Made by a program: the position numbers and the translations under genes. The notes under the pieces are model-generated. The model saw nothing but the letters and a program-made list of their open reading frames with translations, ran no database searches and had not been told where the DNA came from. Below are positions 54,261-62,381 of a DNA stretch of 64,000 nt, piece by piece; within the stretch, counting starts at the first letter, position 1, and the number at the start of each line of letters is the position of its first letter. The stretch is from VYDC01 sp963667515 (GTDB lineage Bacteria; Chloroflexota; Dehalococcoidia; UBA2979), in assembly GCA_963667515.2 (NCBI GenBank), contig CAXXXY010000006.1, positions 1 through 64,000 on the forward strand, read 5' to 3'.

Positions 54261-54287
54261 CACCTAACAGGTTATACCTAGTAGGTG
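54261..54287. promoter_or_regulatory. 27-bp near-perfect dyad, likely operator of the small cassette
   Basis: Ten of the thirteen base pairs around the central base match: outer CACCTA/TAGGTG and inner AGGT/ACCT. On the minus strand it contains TATAAC, a good -10 for the cassette starting at 54242. It also lies about 75 bp upstream of the mraZ promoter, so a regulator bound here could affect both directions. Confidence 0.5.
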
Positions 54288-54364
54288 CCGGGGACAACGG
54301 CCGCGGCACCGAAGAAGCGGATCGATCGCGTGCCTCCGGAGTGCCAGGTGCTGTCGATGGGCCG

Positions 54365-54394
54365 GTTGTGGGCTGGTGGGGCGTGTGGTAGCGT
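54365..54394 (+). promoter_or_regulatory. Predicted mraZ / dcw cluster promoter
   Basis: TTGTGG (54365-54370) and TAGCGT (54389-54394) are spaced by 18 bp, and TGG directly before the -10 makes it an extended type. Transcription would start about 58 nt before the mraZ start. MraZ is known to repress its own operon at direct repeats; the nearby GTGGG/GTGTGG repeats in this stretch may be such sites. Confidence 0.45.
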
Positions 54395-54458
54395 GCCGGG
54401 GCCGTTGTGGGGAGAGATGGGGTATCCGCCCTGCTCCGCACGGCCAGCGGGGGCTGCG

Positions 54459-54884
54459 TTGTACTTTTTCGGCTCCTTCGAGCACGCCGTCGACGAACGA
54501 GGCCGGGTGGCCGTCCCGGCCCGCTACCGCCACGCCCTCGCGGGGGGCGGGGTGCTGCGGGCCAGCGCCGACGGCTGCGTCGAGCTCTACACGCAGGAGG
54601 GCTTCGAGGCGGAGGTCCGCACCCGCCTCGGCGAGCACGCAAGCACGCGCGGCCTCGCCGGCCGCCGGGTGCGCCGCGGCTTCCTGCCCGGCGCCTTCAT
54701 GGTCGAGCTCGATCGGCAGGGCCGCGTGCTGCTGCCGGCGCCCCTGCGCGAGGCCGCCGCCCTGGACGGTCGCGCGATCGTCGTCGGCTGCGGCGACTAC
54801 GTGGAGCTGTGGAGCCCGGAGCGCTGGGAGCTAGAGGCCGGAGCGTCTACGATGGCCGACGGCGGGGGCGGGGTGGAAGAGTGA
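54459..54884 (+). CDS. mraZ: Transcriptional regulator MraZ
   Basis: Regulator of the division/cell-wall cluster, with two AbrB-like swapped hairpins. The first has FGSFEHAVDERGRVAVPARY, the second FMVELDRQGRVLLPAPLREAA, each with the conserved D-x-(R/K)-GR-(V/L)-x-(V/L)-P. The TTG start at 54459 has GGGGG 5 nt upstream and gives 141 residues, the family norm. An ATG at 54416 in frame lies too close to its own GGGGAG. First gene of the cluster. Confidence 0.92.
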   Translation: MYFFGSFEHAVDERGRVAVPARYRHALAGGGVLRASADGCVELYTQEGFEAEVRTRLGEHASTRGLAGRRVRRGFLPGAFMVELDRQGRVLLPAPLREAAALDGRAIVVGCGDYVELWSPERWELEAGASTMADGGGGVEE

Positions 54885-54990
54885 CCGTGCCCCGTCGCCC
54901 TGCCCTTCACGGGGGGGGTGCGCTCCTCGCGTGCGCCCGCCGACGGCCTGCGCGGCGCATCGCCGCCCCTCCCGCTCCCCGGAGCGACCC

Positions 54991-55950
54991 GTGACCCCTC
55001 CCCTCGACGCCATCCATGAGCCCGTGATGCGGGGCGAGGTGCTGCGCCTCCTCGACGTGCGGGCCGGCGGGCGCTACATCGACGCCACCGTGGGCGCGGG
55101 CGGGCACGCGCGCGCCATCCTCGAGGCCGCGCCCGGCGTTCGTCTGCTGGGCGTCGACCGCGATCCGCAGGCGCTGGCCGTGGCCCGCGAGCGGCTCGCC
55201 CCCTTCGGCGAGGCCGTCGCGCTGCGGCACGGCCGCTTCGACGAGCTGCCCCGCATCGCCGCCGAGGCCGGCTTCGAGGCCGCCTGCGGCGTGCTCTTCG
55301 ACCTCGGCGTCTCCTCGCTCCAGCTCGACGCGCCGGGGCGCGGCTTCTCCTTTCGCCGCGACGAGGCGCTGGACATGCGCATGGACCCGACGGCCAAGGG
55401 GCCGACCGCCGCCGACATCGCCAACGACTACGAAGAGCGGCAGCTCGCGAACGTGCTGCACGAGCTGGGGGAGGAGCGACGGAGCCGGGCGATCGCGCGG
55501 GCGGTGGTGGCGCGCCGCCCGCTACGCACGACGGGAGATCTCGTCACCGCCATCGAGCAGGCCGTGGGACCGGGCCGGGAACGTCATGGGAATATCCACC
55601 CCGCCACCCGGACGTTTCAGGCTTTGCGGATTGCCGTCAACCAGGAGCTATCGCTCCTGGACTCGGCGCTCCCTGGTGCCCACGGCCTGCTCGCTGACGG
55701 TGTCCGCCTCGTCGTGCTCTCCTTCCACTCGCTGGAGGACCGCGCGGTGAAGCGCTTCCTCCGCCGCGAGTCGACGGGCTGCCTCTGCCCGCCCCGCAGC
55801 CCCGCCTGCGTCTGCGACCACGTCGCGACGCTCGCCGAGCTGACCCGACGCCCGCTGCGCCCCTCCACCGCCGAGGTGGAGCGCAACCCGCGCGCCCGCT
55901 CCGCAAAGCTGCGCGCGGCGGAGCGGATTCTGGCGCAGGGAGCCGCGTGA
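54991..55950 (+). CDS. rsmH: 16S rRNA (cytosine1402-N4)-methyltransferase
   Basis: SAM-dependent methyltransferase, 319 residues. HEPVMRGEVLRLLDVRAGGR begins the fold, with the SAM loop DATVGAGGHARAILEAAP. FDLGVSSLQLDAPGRGFSFR and MRMDP are RsmH signatures, as is VVLSFHSLEDRAVKRFLRR. GTG 54991 has GGAG upstream. It overlaps ftsL by one base (TGATG). About 100 bp after mraZ hold no separate gene. Confidence 0.95.
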   Translation: MTPPLDAIHEPVMRGEVLRLLDVRAGGRYIDATVGAGGHARAILEAAPGVRLLGVDRDPQALAVARERLAPFGEAVALRHGRFDELPRIAAEAGFEAACGVLFDLGVSSLQLDAPGRGFSFRRDEALDMRMDPTAKGPTAADIANDYEERQLANVLHELGEERRSRAIARAVVARRPLRTTGDLVTAIEQAVGPGRERHGNIHPATRTFQALRIAVNQELSLLDSALPGAHGLLADGVRLVVLSFHSLEDRAVKRFLRRESTGCLCPPRSPACVCDHVATLAELTRRPLRPSTAEVERNPRARSAKLRAAERILAQGAA

Positions 55951-56516
55951 TGGCAACGCACCCGCGCGCCGCGCAGCTCGCCCCCCTGCCGCGCGTGCCG
56001 CTGGGCCGACCCGCGGCGGCGCGCCCCCGCCCCGCGGCCGGGCGCGCCCTCGCCGAGCGCGACGGGACGGAGCTCGCGCGCGGCGTGGTCTCGCGGCACG
56101 CGCTGGAGGAGGCGGGCGGCGTCGTGCGCTCACGCTGGCGCCGCGTGCCGCGGCTGCTGCTGCTCTCGTTGCTGCTGCTCGCCGTGGGCACGCTGGGCGT
56201 CTTCCAGGTGCTACAGACCAGCCGCCTCGCCGAGGTGGGCTACGAGCTGCGCACGCTGGAGGGCGAGCGCTCGCAGCTCGCGGCGGAGGTCCGGCTGCTG
56301 GAGGCGCGCGCCGCCGAGCTCGCGCGCGTCTCCGAGCTGGAGCAGCGCGCCGCCGCCGAGCTGGGCATGGCCGAGCCCGCGAGCACATTGCAGGTGGCCG
56401 TGGGCGTCCCGGCGCCCGGCACCATCCCGCTTCCCGAGCGCTTCGTGCCCCCCGTGGAGCAGCTGCCCGAGGTGCCGGCGCCGTGGTGGCGCCAGCTCAT
56501 CGATCGGCTGCCCTAG
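55950..56516 (+). CDS. ftsL: FtsL-like cell division protein
   Basis: Small bitopic membrane protein of the divisome, placed by position and topology. A basic, Pro-rich cytoplasmic part of about 70 residues precedes one helix (RLLLLSLLLLAVGTLGVFQV). A heptad coiled coil follows (YELRTLEGERSQLAAEVRLL and EARAAELARVSELE), typical of FtsL/DivIC. The cytoplasmic part is longer than usual. ATG 55950 overlaps the rsmH stop by one base. It lies 111 bp upstream of ftsI. Confidence 0.85.
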   Translation: MATHPRAAQLAPLPRVPLGRPAAARPRPAAGRALAERDGTELARGVVSRHALEEAGGVVRSRWRRVPRLLLLSLLLLAVGTLGVFQVLQTSRLAEVGYELRTLEGERSQLAAEVRLLEARAAELARVSELEQRAAAELGMAEPASTLQVAVGVPAPGTIPLPERFVPPVEQLPEVPAPWWRQLIDRLP

Positions 56517-56627
56517 GGCGCGGTGGGGGCGATCCGGAGAGGCGAGGAGCGAGCGCCGCCGGCGAGCCGGCGACGCGGGCAGGGAGGCCCGACCCCGCCA
56601 TGAGCGACTCGCGATGAGCAGCGCACG

Positions 56628-58361
56628 GTGAACGACGCGCGGCCGGACCGCCTCACCTGGCGGCACCAGGTGCTGGTGCTGCTGCTGGTGGCGGGCGCGG
56701 CGGCGCTGCTGTGGCGCCTCGTCACGATCCAGGTGCTAGAGCACGACGGCTACCGGCAGCAGGCGGCGCTGCTGCACTACGGCGCCGCCGAGGTGCCGGC
56801 CCCGCGCGGCGCGATCGTCGAGGCCAACGGCTACCCGCTCGCCACCTCCATCGACACCTGGGACGTCTACCTCGACCGCTTCCTGTGGCGCGACCGCGAG
56901 CGCGCCTCGCTCGCCGCGGTCCGCCTGGGCGACGAGCTGAGCTTCGACGCCGACGCGATCTACGCGCTCGGGACGGAGGCGGAGCAGGGCGACGCGCTCC
57001 TCCTGCGCGACCTCGAGTACCTGCGCGGCCTCGCCATCGACCGCGCCGGCCTCTTCGGCGTGCGGCTCATCCCCTCCTCGGTGCGGGTCTACCCGGAGGG
57101 CGACGTGGCGGGGCAGCTGATCGGCCACGTCGGGCGGGATGACTCGGGGCTGTGGGGGGTGGAGGCGGACTACGACCACGTGCTGCGTGGGCGCGCCGGG
57201 ATCGTCTCCGCGGAGCGCGACCTGCTGGGCCGCCCGATCGCCTTCGGCGCGCGCACGGAGCTCCCGCCCGAGGCCGGCGGCGAGGTGAAGCTCACCATCG
57301 ATCGCTTCATCCAGCGCGCCGCCGAGCAGGAGCTGGCGCGCGCGCTTGAGAAGCACGAGGCGCCCTCGGGCTCGATCGTGGTCATGGACCCGCACACGGG
57401 AGCCGTGCTGGCGCTCGCCTCACAACCCGCGGTGCGGCTCTCCCGGGTCGACCTCAACAACCCGGCGCTCCCCGACCTGGTGCGCAACCGCGCGGTCACG
57501 GACCTCTACGAGCCGGGCTCGGTGCTGAAGACGCTGACGACGGCCGCCGCGATCGACCTCGGCCGCGTCACGACGCAGAGCACCTACATCGACACGGGCG
57601 AGGTCGAGGTCGGCGAGTACACGATCCGCAACTGGGATCTGCAGGCGCACGGCGAGGTGACCGTCACGGAGTTCCTGCAGCGCTCGCTCAACACGGGCGC
57701 GGTGTGGCTCTCCCAGCGCATCGGCGCGCGCCCCTTCTACGACTACCTGCACGCCTTCGGCCTAGGCGAGCCGACGCACGTGGGACTGGGCGGCGAGGCC
57801 GAGGGGCTGGTGCGCACGCCCGACGACGCGGACTGGTATCCGGTCGACCTCGCCACCAACGCCTACGGGCAGGGGCTCGCCGCGACGCCGCTGCAGGTGC
57901 TGACCGCCGTCAACGTCTTCGCCAATGGCGGGATGCTGATGCGGCCGTACGTCGTGTCGGACATCGTGACGGCGACGGAGGCGCGCCACTTCGAGCCCGT
58001 CGAGGTGCGGCGCGTCGTCTCGCCGCAGACCGCGCGCGTGATGGCGCGGCTCATGTTCGACGTGGTGGAGAGCGTGCCCTACCACGGCGCCCGCGTGGAG
58101 GGCTACGCCGTCGCCGGCAAGACCGGCACCACGCTCGTCTCGATCTCCACGGGCTACGACCTCGACACGACGATCGCCTCCTTCGCCGGCTTCCTGCCGT
58201 ACGAGCAGCCGCGCATCTCAATCCTGATCAAGATCGACCAGCCCAGCGGCGAGCGGAACCTGGGCGGCGAGGTGGCCGCGCCGCTCTTCGCGGAGCTCGC
58301 GGCGCAGCTGATGGACTACCTGAACGTGCCGCGCAGCAACGCGCTGGTCGCGGCGCCGTGA
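56628..58361 (+). CDS. ftsI: Penicillin-binding protein 2 / FtsI peptidoglycan transpeptidase
   Basis: Septal D,D-transpeptidase, 577 residues. One N-terminal membrane helix (VLVLLLVAGAAALLWRLVTI) and the PBP dimerisation domain (PAPRGAIVEANGYPLATSID) come first. The catalytic SxxK is Ser-Val-Leu-Lys in YEPGSVLKTLTTAAAI, the SxN is in QRSLNTGAVWLS, and the KTG is in AVAGKTGTTLVS. No PASTA domain is seen. GTG 56628 lacks a strong ribosome binding site. The stop overlaps murF. Confidence 0.93.
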   Translation: MNDARPDRLTWRHQVLVLLLVAGAAALLWRLVTIQVLEHDGYRQQAALLHYGAAEVPAPRGAIVEANGYPLATSIDTWDVYLDRFLWRDRERASLAAVRLGDELSFDADAIYALGTEAEQGDALLLRDLEYLRGLAIDRAGLFGVRLIPSSVRVYPEGDVAGQLIGHVGRDDSGLWGVEADYDHVLRGRAGIVSAERDLLGRPIAFGARTELPPEAGGEVKLTIDRFIQRAAEQELARALEKHEAPSGSIVVMDPHTGAVLALASQPAVRLSRVDLNNPALPDLVRNRAVTDLYEPGSVLKTLTTAAAIDLGRVTTQSTYIDTGEVEVGEYTIRNWDLQAHGEVTVTEFLQRSLNTGAVWLSQRIGARPFYDYLHAFGLGEPTHVGLGGEAEGLVRTPDDADWYPVDLATNAYGQGLAATPLQVLTAVNVFANGGMLMRPYVVSDIVTATEARHFEPVEVRRVVSPQTARVMARLMFDVVESVPYHGARVEGYAVAGKTGTTLVSISTGYDLDTTIASFAGFLPYEQPRISILIKIDQPSGERNLGGEVAAPLFAELAAQLMDYLNVPRSNALVAAP

Positions 58362-59908
58362 CGCCGCCTCGGCCCACTGACGAGGCGCCCCGCGTGGCGC
58401 CCGCGCTCGACGCGGCGTTCGTCGCCGCGGCGCTGGGCGAGAGCCTGGGCGGCAGCGAGGGCCCCGGCGCCGGCGCCGCGAGCGCCCCGTTCCGCCGCGC
58501 CGTGATCGACTCGCGGCAGGCGGGGCCCGGCGACCTCTTCGTCGCGCTGCCCGGCGAGCGCCACGACGGCCACGACTTCGCCGCGGAGGCCGTGCGCGCC
58601 GGCGCCGCGGGCGCCCTGCTCGCGCGCCCTGTCGAGGGCACGGAGGCGGCGGCGCGCTTCTACGTCGACGACCCGCTCGTGGCGCTGCAGCGGCTCGCGG
58701 CGGCGTGGCGGCGCGCGCTCCCGCAGACCACGGTGGTCGGCGTCACCGGCAACGTCGGCAAGACGACGACCAAGCTGATGGCCGCCAGCGTGCTGCGGTC
58801 ATGCTACCGCGTGCACGCTTCCGAGAGCAACTACAACAACGAGATCGGCGTCCCGCTCTGCCTGCTGGAGCTCGACGCGGGCGTCGAGCGCGCGGTGATC
58901 GAGATGGGGATGTACACCACCGGCGAGATCGCCGAGCTGGCGCGCTGGGCGCAGCCGCGCACCGGCGTGGTGCTGAACGTGGGCCCGGTGCACCTGGAGC
59001 GCGCGGGCTCGATGGAGACGATCGCGCGCGCCAAGCGCGAGCTCGTCGAGGCGCTGCCGGGGGACGGCCACGCCGTCCTCAACGTGGACGACGAGCGCGT
59101 GCGCGACATGGCGGCGCACACGCGGGCGCGCGTCTGGCGCGTGGGCCTCGCCGCCGACGCCGATGTGCGCGCCACGGATCTCGCGAGCCACGGCGCGCGC
59201 GGCTTCGCGTTCACGCTCCGCGTCTCCGGCACCCTCGATGTCTCGGGCCTCGGCACCTCGGGCGACGCGCCCGCCAGCGAGCGGCGCGTGCACGTCCCGG
59301 CGCCCGGCGCCCACCTCGTCACCAACGTCCTCGCCGCGGCCGCCGTGGGGCTGGCCGAGGGGCTGACGCTGGACGAGGTGGCGTGCGCGCTCGGCCGGCT
59401 CGCGCCGGGGCTGCGGCTGCGCGTGCGCGAGCTCGCGGGCGGCGTAACGCTGATCGACGACAGCTACAACGCGAGCCCCGCTTCGACGCTGGCCGCCCTT
59501 GATCTGCTCGCCGAGCTGCCCGGCCGCAGGCTGGCGCTGCTGGGCGACATGCGCGAGCTGGGCGATCTCTCGGCCGAGTCGCACCGGCAGGTCGGCCGGC
59601 GCGCCGCCGAGCTGGCGGACGTGCTCTACACCATGGGCGATCTGGGCCGCGCGATCGGCGAGGCGGCGCTGGACGCGGGCGCGGCGCCCGAGGCGGTGCG
59701 CCACCTCGACTCCACGCAGGAGGCGGCGACGGCGCTCCGCGAGGAGCTGCGGCCGGGCGACGCGCTGCTGGTGAAGGGCTCGCGCGCGCTGGCGCTGGAG
59801 CGCGTGGTCGCGGCGCTCGACGGAGCCGCCGCCGAGGGTGACGCCGCCCCCGCTCGCGCGGCCGCCCGGGCCGGCGACGCCGAGGGCGAAGGAAAGGCCG
59901 CGCCGTGA
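58358..59908 (+). CDS. murF: UDP-N-acetylmuramoyl-tripeptide--D-alanyl-D-alanine ligase
   Basis: Adds D-Ala-D-Ala to the UDP-MurNAc-tripeptide. The N-terminal substrate domain has RAVIDSRQAGPGDLFVALPG. The ATP site is TTVVGVTGNVGKTTTKLMAA, followed by SYNNEIGVPLCLLEL. The C-terminal domain has LIDDSYNASPASTLAALDLL. Length is 516 residues, slightly long through a Gly/Ala-rich N-terminus and tail. It begins at GTG 58358 overlapping ftsI, and its stop overlaps the mraY start. Confidence 0.94.
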   Translation: MTPPRPTDEAPRVAPALDAAFVAAALGESLGGSEGPGAGAASAPFRRAVIDSRQAGPGDLFVALPGERHDGHDFAAEAVRAGAAGALLARPVEGTEAAARFYVDDPLVALQRLAAAWRRALPQTTVVGVTGNVGKTTTKLMAASVLRSCYRVHASESNYNNEIGVPLCLLELDAGVERAVIEMGMYTTGEIAELARWAQPRTGVVLNVGPVHLERAGSMETIARAKRELVEALPGDGHAVLNVDDERVRDMAAHTRARVWRVGLAADADVRATDLASHGARGFAFTLRVSGTLDVSGLGTSGDAPASERRVHVPAPGAHLVTNVLAAAAVGLAEGLTLDEVACALGRLAPGLRLRVRELAGGVTLIDDSYNASPASTLAALDLLAELPGRRLALLGDMRELGDLSAESHRQVGRRAAELADVLYTMGDLGRAIGEAALDAGAAPEAVRHLDSTQEAATALREELRPGDALLVKGSRALALERVVAALDGAAAEGDAAPARAAARAGDAEGEGKAAP

Positions 59909-60900
59909 TCTACTCGCTGCTGGTGGGCGGCTCCGCGTTCATCTTCTCGCTGCTGGTGGGGCGCTCCGTGATCCGCTTCCTGAGCGAGCGCCGCCTCGGC
60001 AAGTCGATCTCGGAGGAGGGGCCGTCGACGCACGCCTCGAAGGCCGGCACGCCCACGATGGGCGGGTTGCTGATCTTCGGCACGGTCGCCGTCATCACCG
60101 TGCCGACGAACCTCACCGACCTCATCCCCTCCTTCCTCGACGAGGGCGGGGCGCGCGGCTCGATCCTGCTGCCGCTCGGCGTCGTCGTCTCGGCGATGCT
60201 CGTGGGCGCGCTCGACGACGCGGGGACGCTCGTGGGGCGGACGCAGCGCGGCCTGCCGTGGCGGCTCAAGCTCGGCTTCCTGCTCGCGCTTTCTCTCGGC
60301 GTGGCGCTCGTGCTCTTCTACGGGCTGGAGGCGCGCAGCATCCACGTGCCGTGGGCGGGCCAGTACGAGATGATCGGCCTGCTCTACATCCCGATCGCGA
60401 TGGCGGCCGTCATCGGCACCACCAGCGCCGTCGCGATCACGGACGGGCTGGACGGGCTGCTGGGCGGCACGGCGGCGCTCGCCTTCGCGGCCTACGCGGT
60501 GATCGCCTTCGTACAGGGGCAGGAGTTCCTCGCCACCTTCTCGTTCACGGTCGTGGGGGCGCTGCTGGGCTTCCTCTGGTTCAACTCGCACCCCGCGAGC
60601 CTGTTTATGGGCGACACCGGCGCGCTCCCGCTGGGCGCCTCGCTCGCGACGGTGGCGCTGATGACGGGGCACTGGCTGCTGCTGCCGATCGTCGGCGTGG
60701 TCTTCGTCGCCGAGGCGGCCTCCACGCTGATGCAGATCGCCTACTTCCAGACGACCGGCGGGCGGCGGCTCTTACGCATGACGCCGATCCACCACCATTT
60801 CGAGCTGATCGGCTGGAGCGAGCCGCAAGTCGTGATGCGGCTGTGGCTGATCGGGGTCTCCGGCGCGATGGTCGGCGTCGCGTTGGCCCTCTCGGTGTGA
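59905..60900 (+). CDS. mraY: Phospho-N-acetylmuramoyl-pentapeptide-transferase MraY
   Basis: Forms lipid I on undecaprenyl phosphate; integral membrane enzyme with about ten helices. Conserved blocks are HASKAGTPTMGGLLI, ALDDAGTLVGRTQRGLPWRLKL with the DD pair, AITDGLDGLLGG, SLFMGDTGALPLGASLA and MTPIHHHFELIGWSEPQVV. The HHH and both Asp clusters are intact. GTG 59905 overlaps the murF stop (GTGA). A 32-bp space separates it from murD. Confidence 0.95.
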   Translation: MIYSLLVGGSAFIFSLLVGRSVIRFLSERRLGKSISEEGPSTHASKAGTPTMGGLLIFGTVAVITVPTNLTDLIPSFLDEGGARGSILLPLGVVVSAMLVGALDDAGTLVGRTQRGLPWRLKLGFLLALSLGVALVLFYGLEARSIHVPWAGQYEMIGLLYIPIAMAAVIGTTSAVAITDGLDGLLGGTAALAFAAYAVIAFVQGQEFLATFSFTVVGALLGFLWFNSHPASLFMGDTGALPLGASLATVALMTGHWLLLPIVGVVFVAEAASTLMQIAYFQTTGGRRLLRMTPIHHHFELIGWSEPQVVMRLWLIGVSGAMVGVALALSV

Positions 60901-60932
60901 TATACCGTGCGACTAACATCGGCTAAGGCGCG

Positions 60933-62381
60933 ATGACGCTTCTGCAGAACTTTCGAGGACGGCACGTCACCGTCGTCGGCCTCGGGATCGAGGGGATCGA
61001 CCTGGTCCGCTACCTGGCTGCGGAGGGCGCGACGGTGACCGTCTCCGACGCGCGCCCGGCCGCGGCGCTGGGGGAGCAGCTCGCGGCGATCGAGGGGACG
61101 GGCGCCCGCCCGGCCCTCGGCGAGCAGGGGGAGGACGCACTGCTGGACGCGGAGCTGGTGTTCGCCTCGCAAGGGGTGCCGCCGGAGCTACCGGCGCTGC
61201 GCGCCGCACGACGCGCGGGCATCCCCGTTTCCTCCATGACGGCGCTGTTCTTGGCGCGCTGCCCCGCTCCCGTCGCCGGCATCACCGGCTCCTCCGGCAA
61301 GAGCACGACGACGGCGCTGGCCGGCGCCATGCTCGACGCCGCGGGCGTGGATCACGTGCTGGGCGGCAACATCGGCGTGGGGCTGCTGGGGCTGCTGCCG
61401 CGCATCGGCCCCGAGACGCGCGTGCTCGTCGAGCTCTCGCACACGCAGCTCGCGAGCGTCGAGACGAGCCCCGCGCTCGCCTGCGTCACCAACGTCACCC
61501 CCAACCACCTCGATCGCTTCTCCTGGCCCGCCTACGTGGCGCTGAAGCGCCGCAGCTTCGAGTTCCAGCGCCCCGAGGACACCGTGATCCTCAACCTCGA
61601 CGACGAGGTCTGCGCGGGCTTCTCGGGCGAGGCGCCGGGTCGCGTCGCCCACACGGCGATGCGTCGTGACATCCCCGGCGACGGCGCGCTGCTGACGCCT
61701 GCCGGCGCGGGCGCCGACGCCGGCGGCGGCTTCGTGACGCGGCGCGAGGGTGGCCGCGACCACCCCGTGCTCGCGCGCGAGCAGATCCGGCTGCGCGGCG
61801 AGCACAACGTCGCGAACGTGCTTTCGGCGGTGGCCGTCGCCTCCCGCCTCGGCGCCAGCGACGCCGCGTGCGCCGAGGCGGCGCGCTCCTTCGCGGGCGT
61901 CCCGCACCGCCTGGAGGAGGTGGGCGGCGCGGGCGGCGTGCGCTACGTCAACGACTCGATCGCGACGACCCCGGAGCGGGCGCTCGCGGCGATCCGCGCC
62001 TACGAGGAGCCGCTGGTGCTGCTGCTCGGCGGGCGCGACAAGCGGCTGCCGACCGCGGAGCTCGCGGCCGAGGCGGCGGCGCGCTGCCGCGCGGTCGTCG
62101 TCTTCGGCGAGGCCGCCGAGCTCTTCGCGAGCGCGGTGAGCACGGCGGCGAGCGCGGACGGCCCCGCGATCGAGCAGGTCGACGGCGTGCCCGCGGCCGT
62201 CGAGGCGGCGGCGCGGCTGGCGCGCCCCGGCGACGTCGTGCTGCTCTCGCCGGCCGCCACCTCCTTCGACGCCTACCGCAGCTTCGAGGAGCGCGGCCGC
62301 GCCTTCCGCGAGGCGGTGGACGCGCTCCCCGGCGCGCGCCCTGCCGGCGCGGCGAGCGAGCAGCGGGAGCAGGCGCGATGA
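60933..62381 (+). CDS. murD: UDP-N-acetylmuramoylalanine--D-glutamate ligase
   Basis: Adds D-Glu to UDP-MurNAc-L-Ala. The N-terminal Rossmann-like domain has VTVVGLGIEGIDLVRYLAAE, ATP binding is GITGSSGKSTTTALAGAML, and NVTPNHLDRFSWPAYVALK marks the metal site. The C-terminal domain has GVPHRLEEVGGAGGVRYVND and LLLGGRDKRLP, then SPAATSFDAYRSFEERG. 482 residues. AT-richer bases upstream (TATACC, TAACAT near 60901-60919) could hold an internal promoter. The stop overlaps the ftsW start (ATGA). Confidence 0.94.
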   Translation: MTLLQNFRGRHVTVVGLGIEGIDLVRYLAAEGATVTVSDARPAAALGEQLAAIEGTGARPALGEQGEDALLDAELVFASQGVPPELPALRAARRAGIPVSSMTALFLARCPAPVAGITGSSGKSTTTALAGAMLDAAGVDHVLGGNIGVGLLGLLPRIGPETRVLVELSHTQLASVETSPALACVTNVTPNHLDRFSWPAYVALKRRSFEFQRPEDTVILNLDDEVCAGFSGEAPGRVAHTAMRRDIPGDGALLTPAGAGADAGGGFVTRREGGRDHPVLAREQIRLRGEHNVANVLSAVAVASRLGASDAACAEAARSFAGVPHRLEEVGGAGGVRYVNDSIATTPERALAAIRAYEEPLVLLLGGRDKRLPTAELAAEAAARCRAVVVFGEAAELFASAVSTAASADGPAIEQVDGVPAAVEAAARLARPGDVVLLSPAATSFDAYRSFEERGRAFREAVDALPGARPAGAASEQREQAR

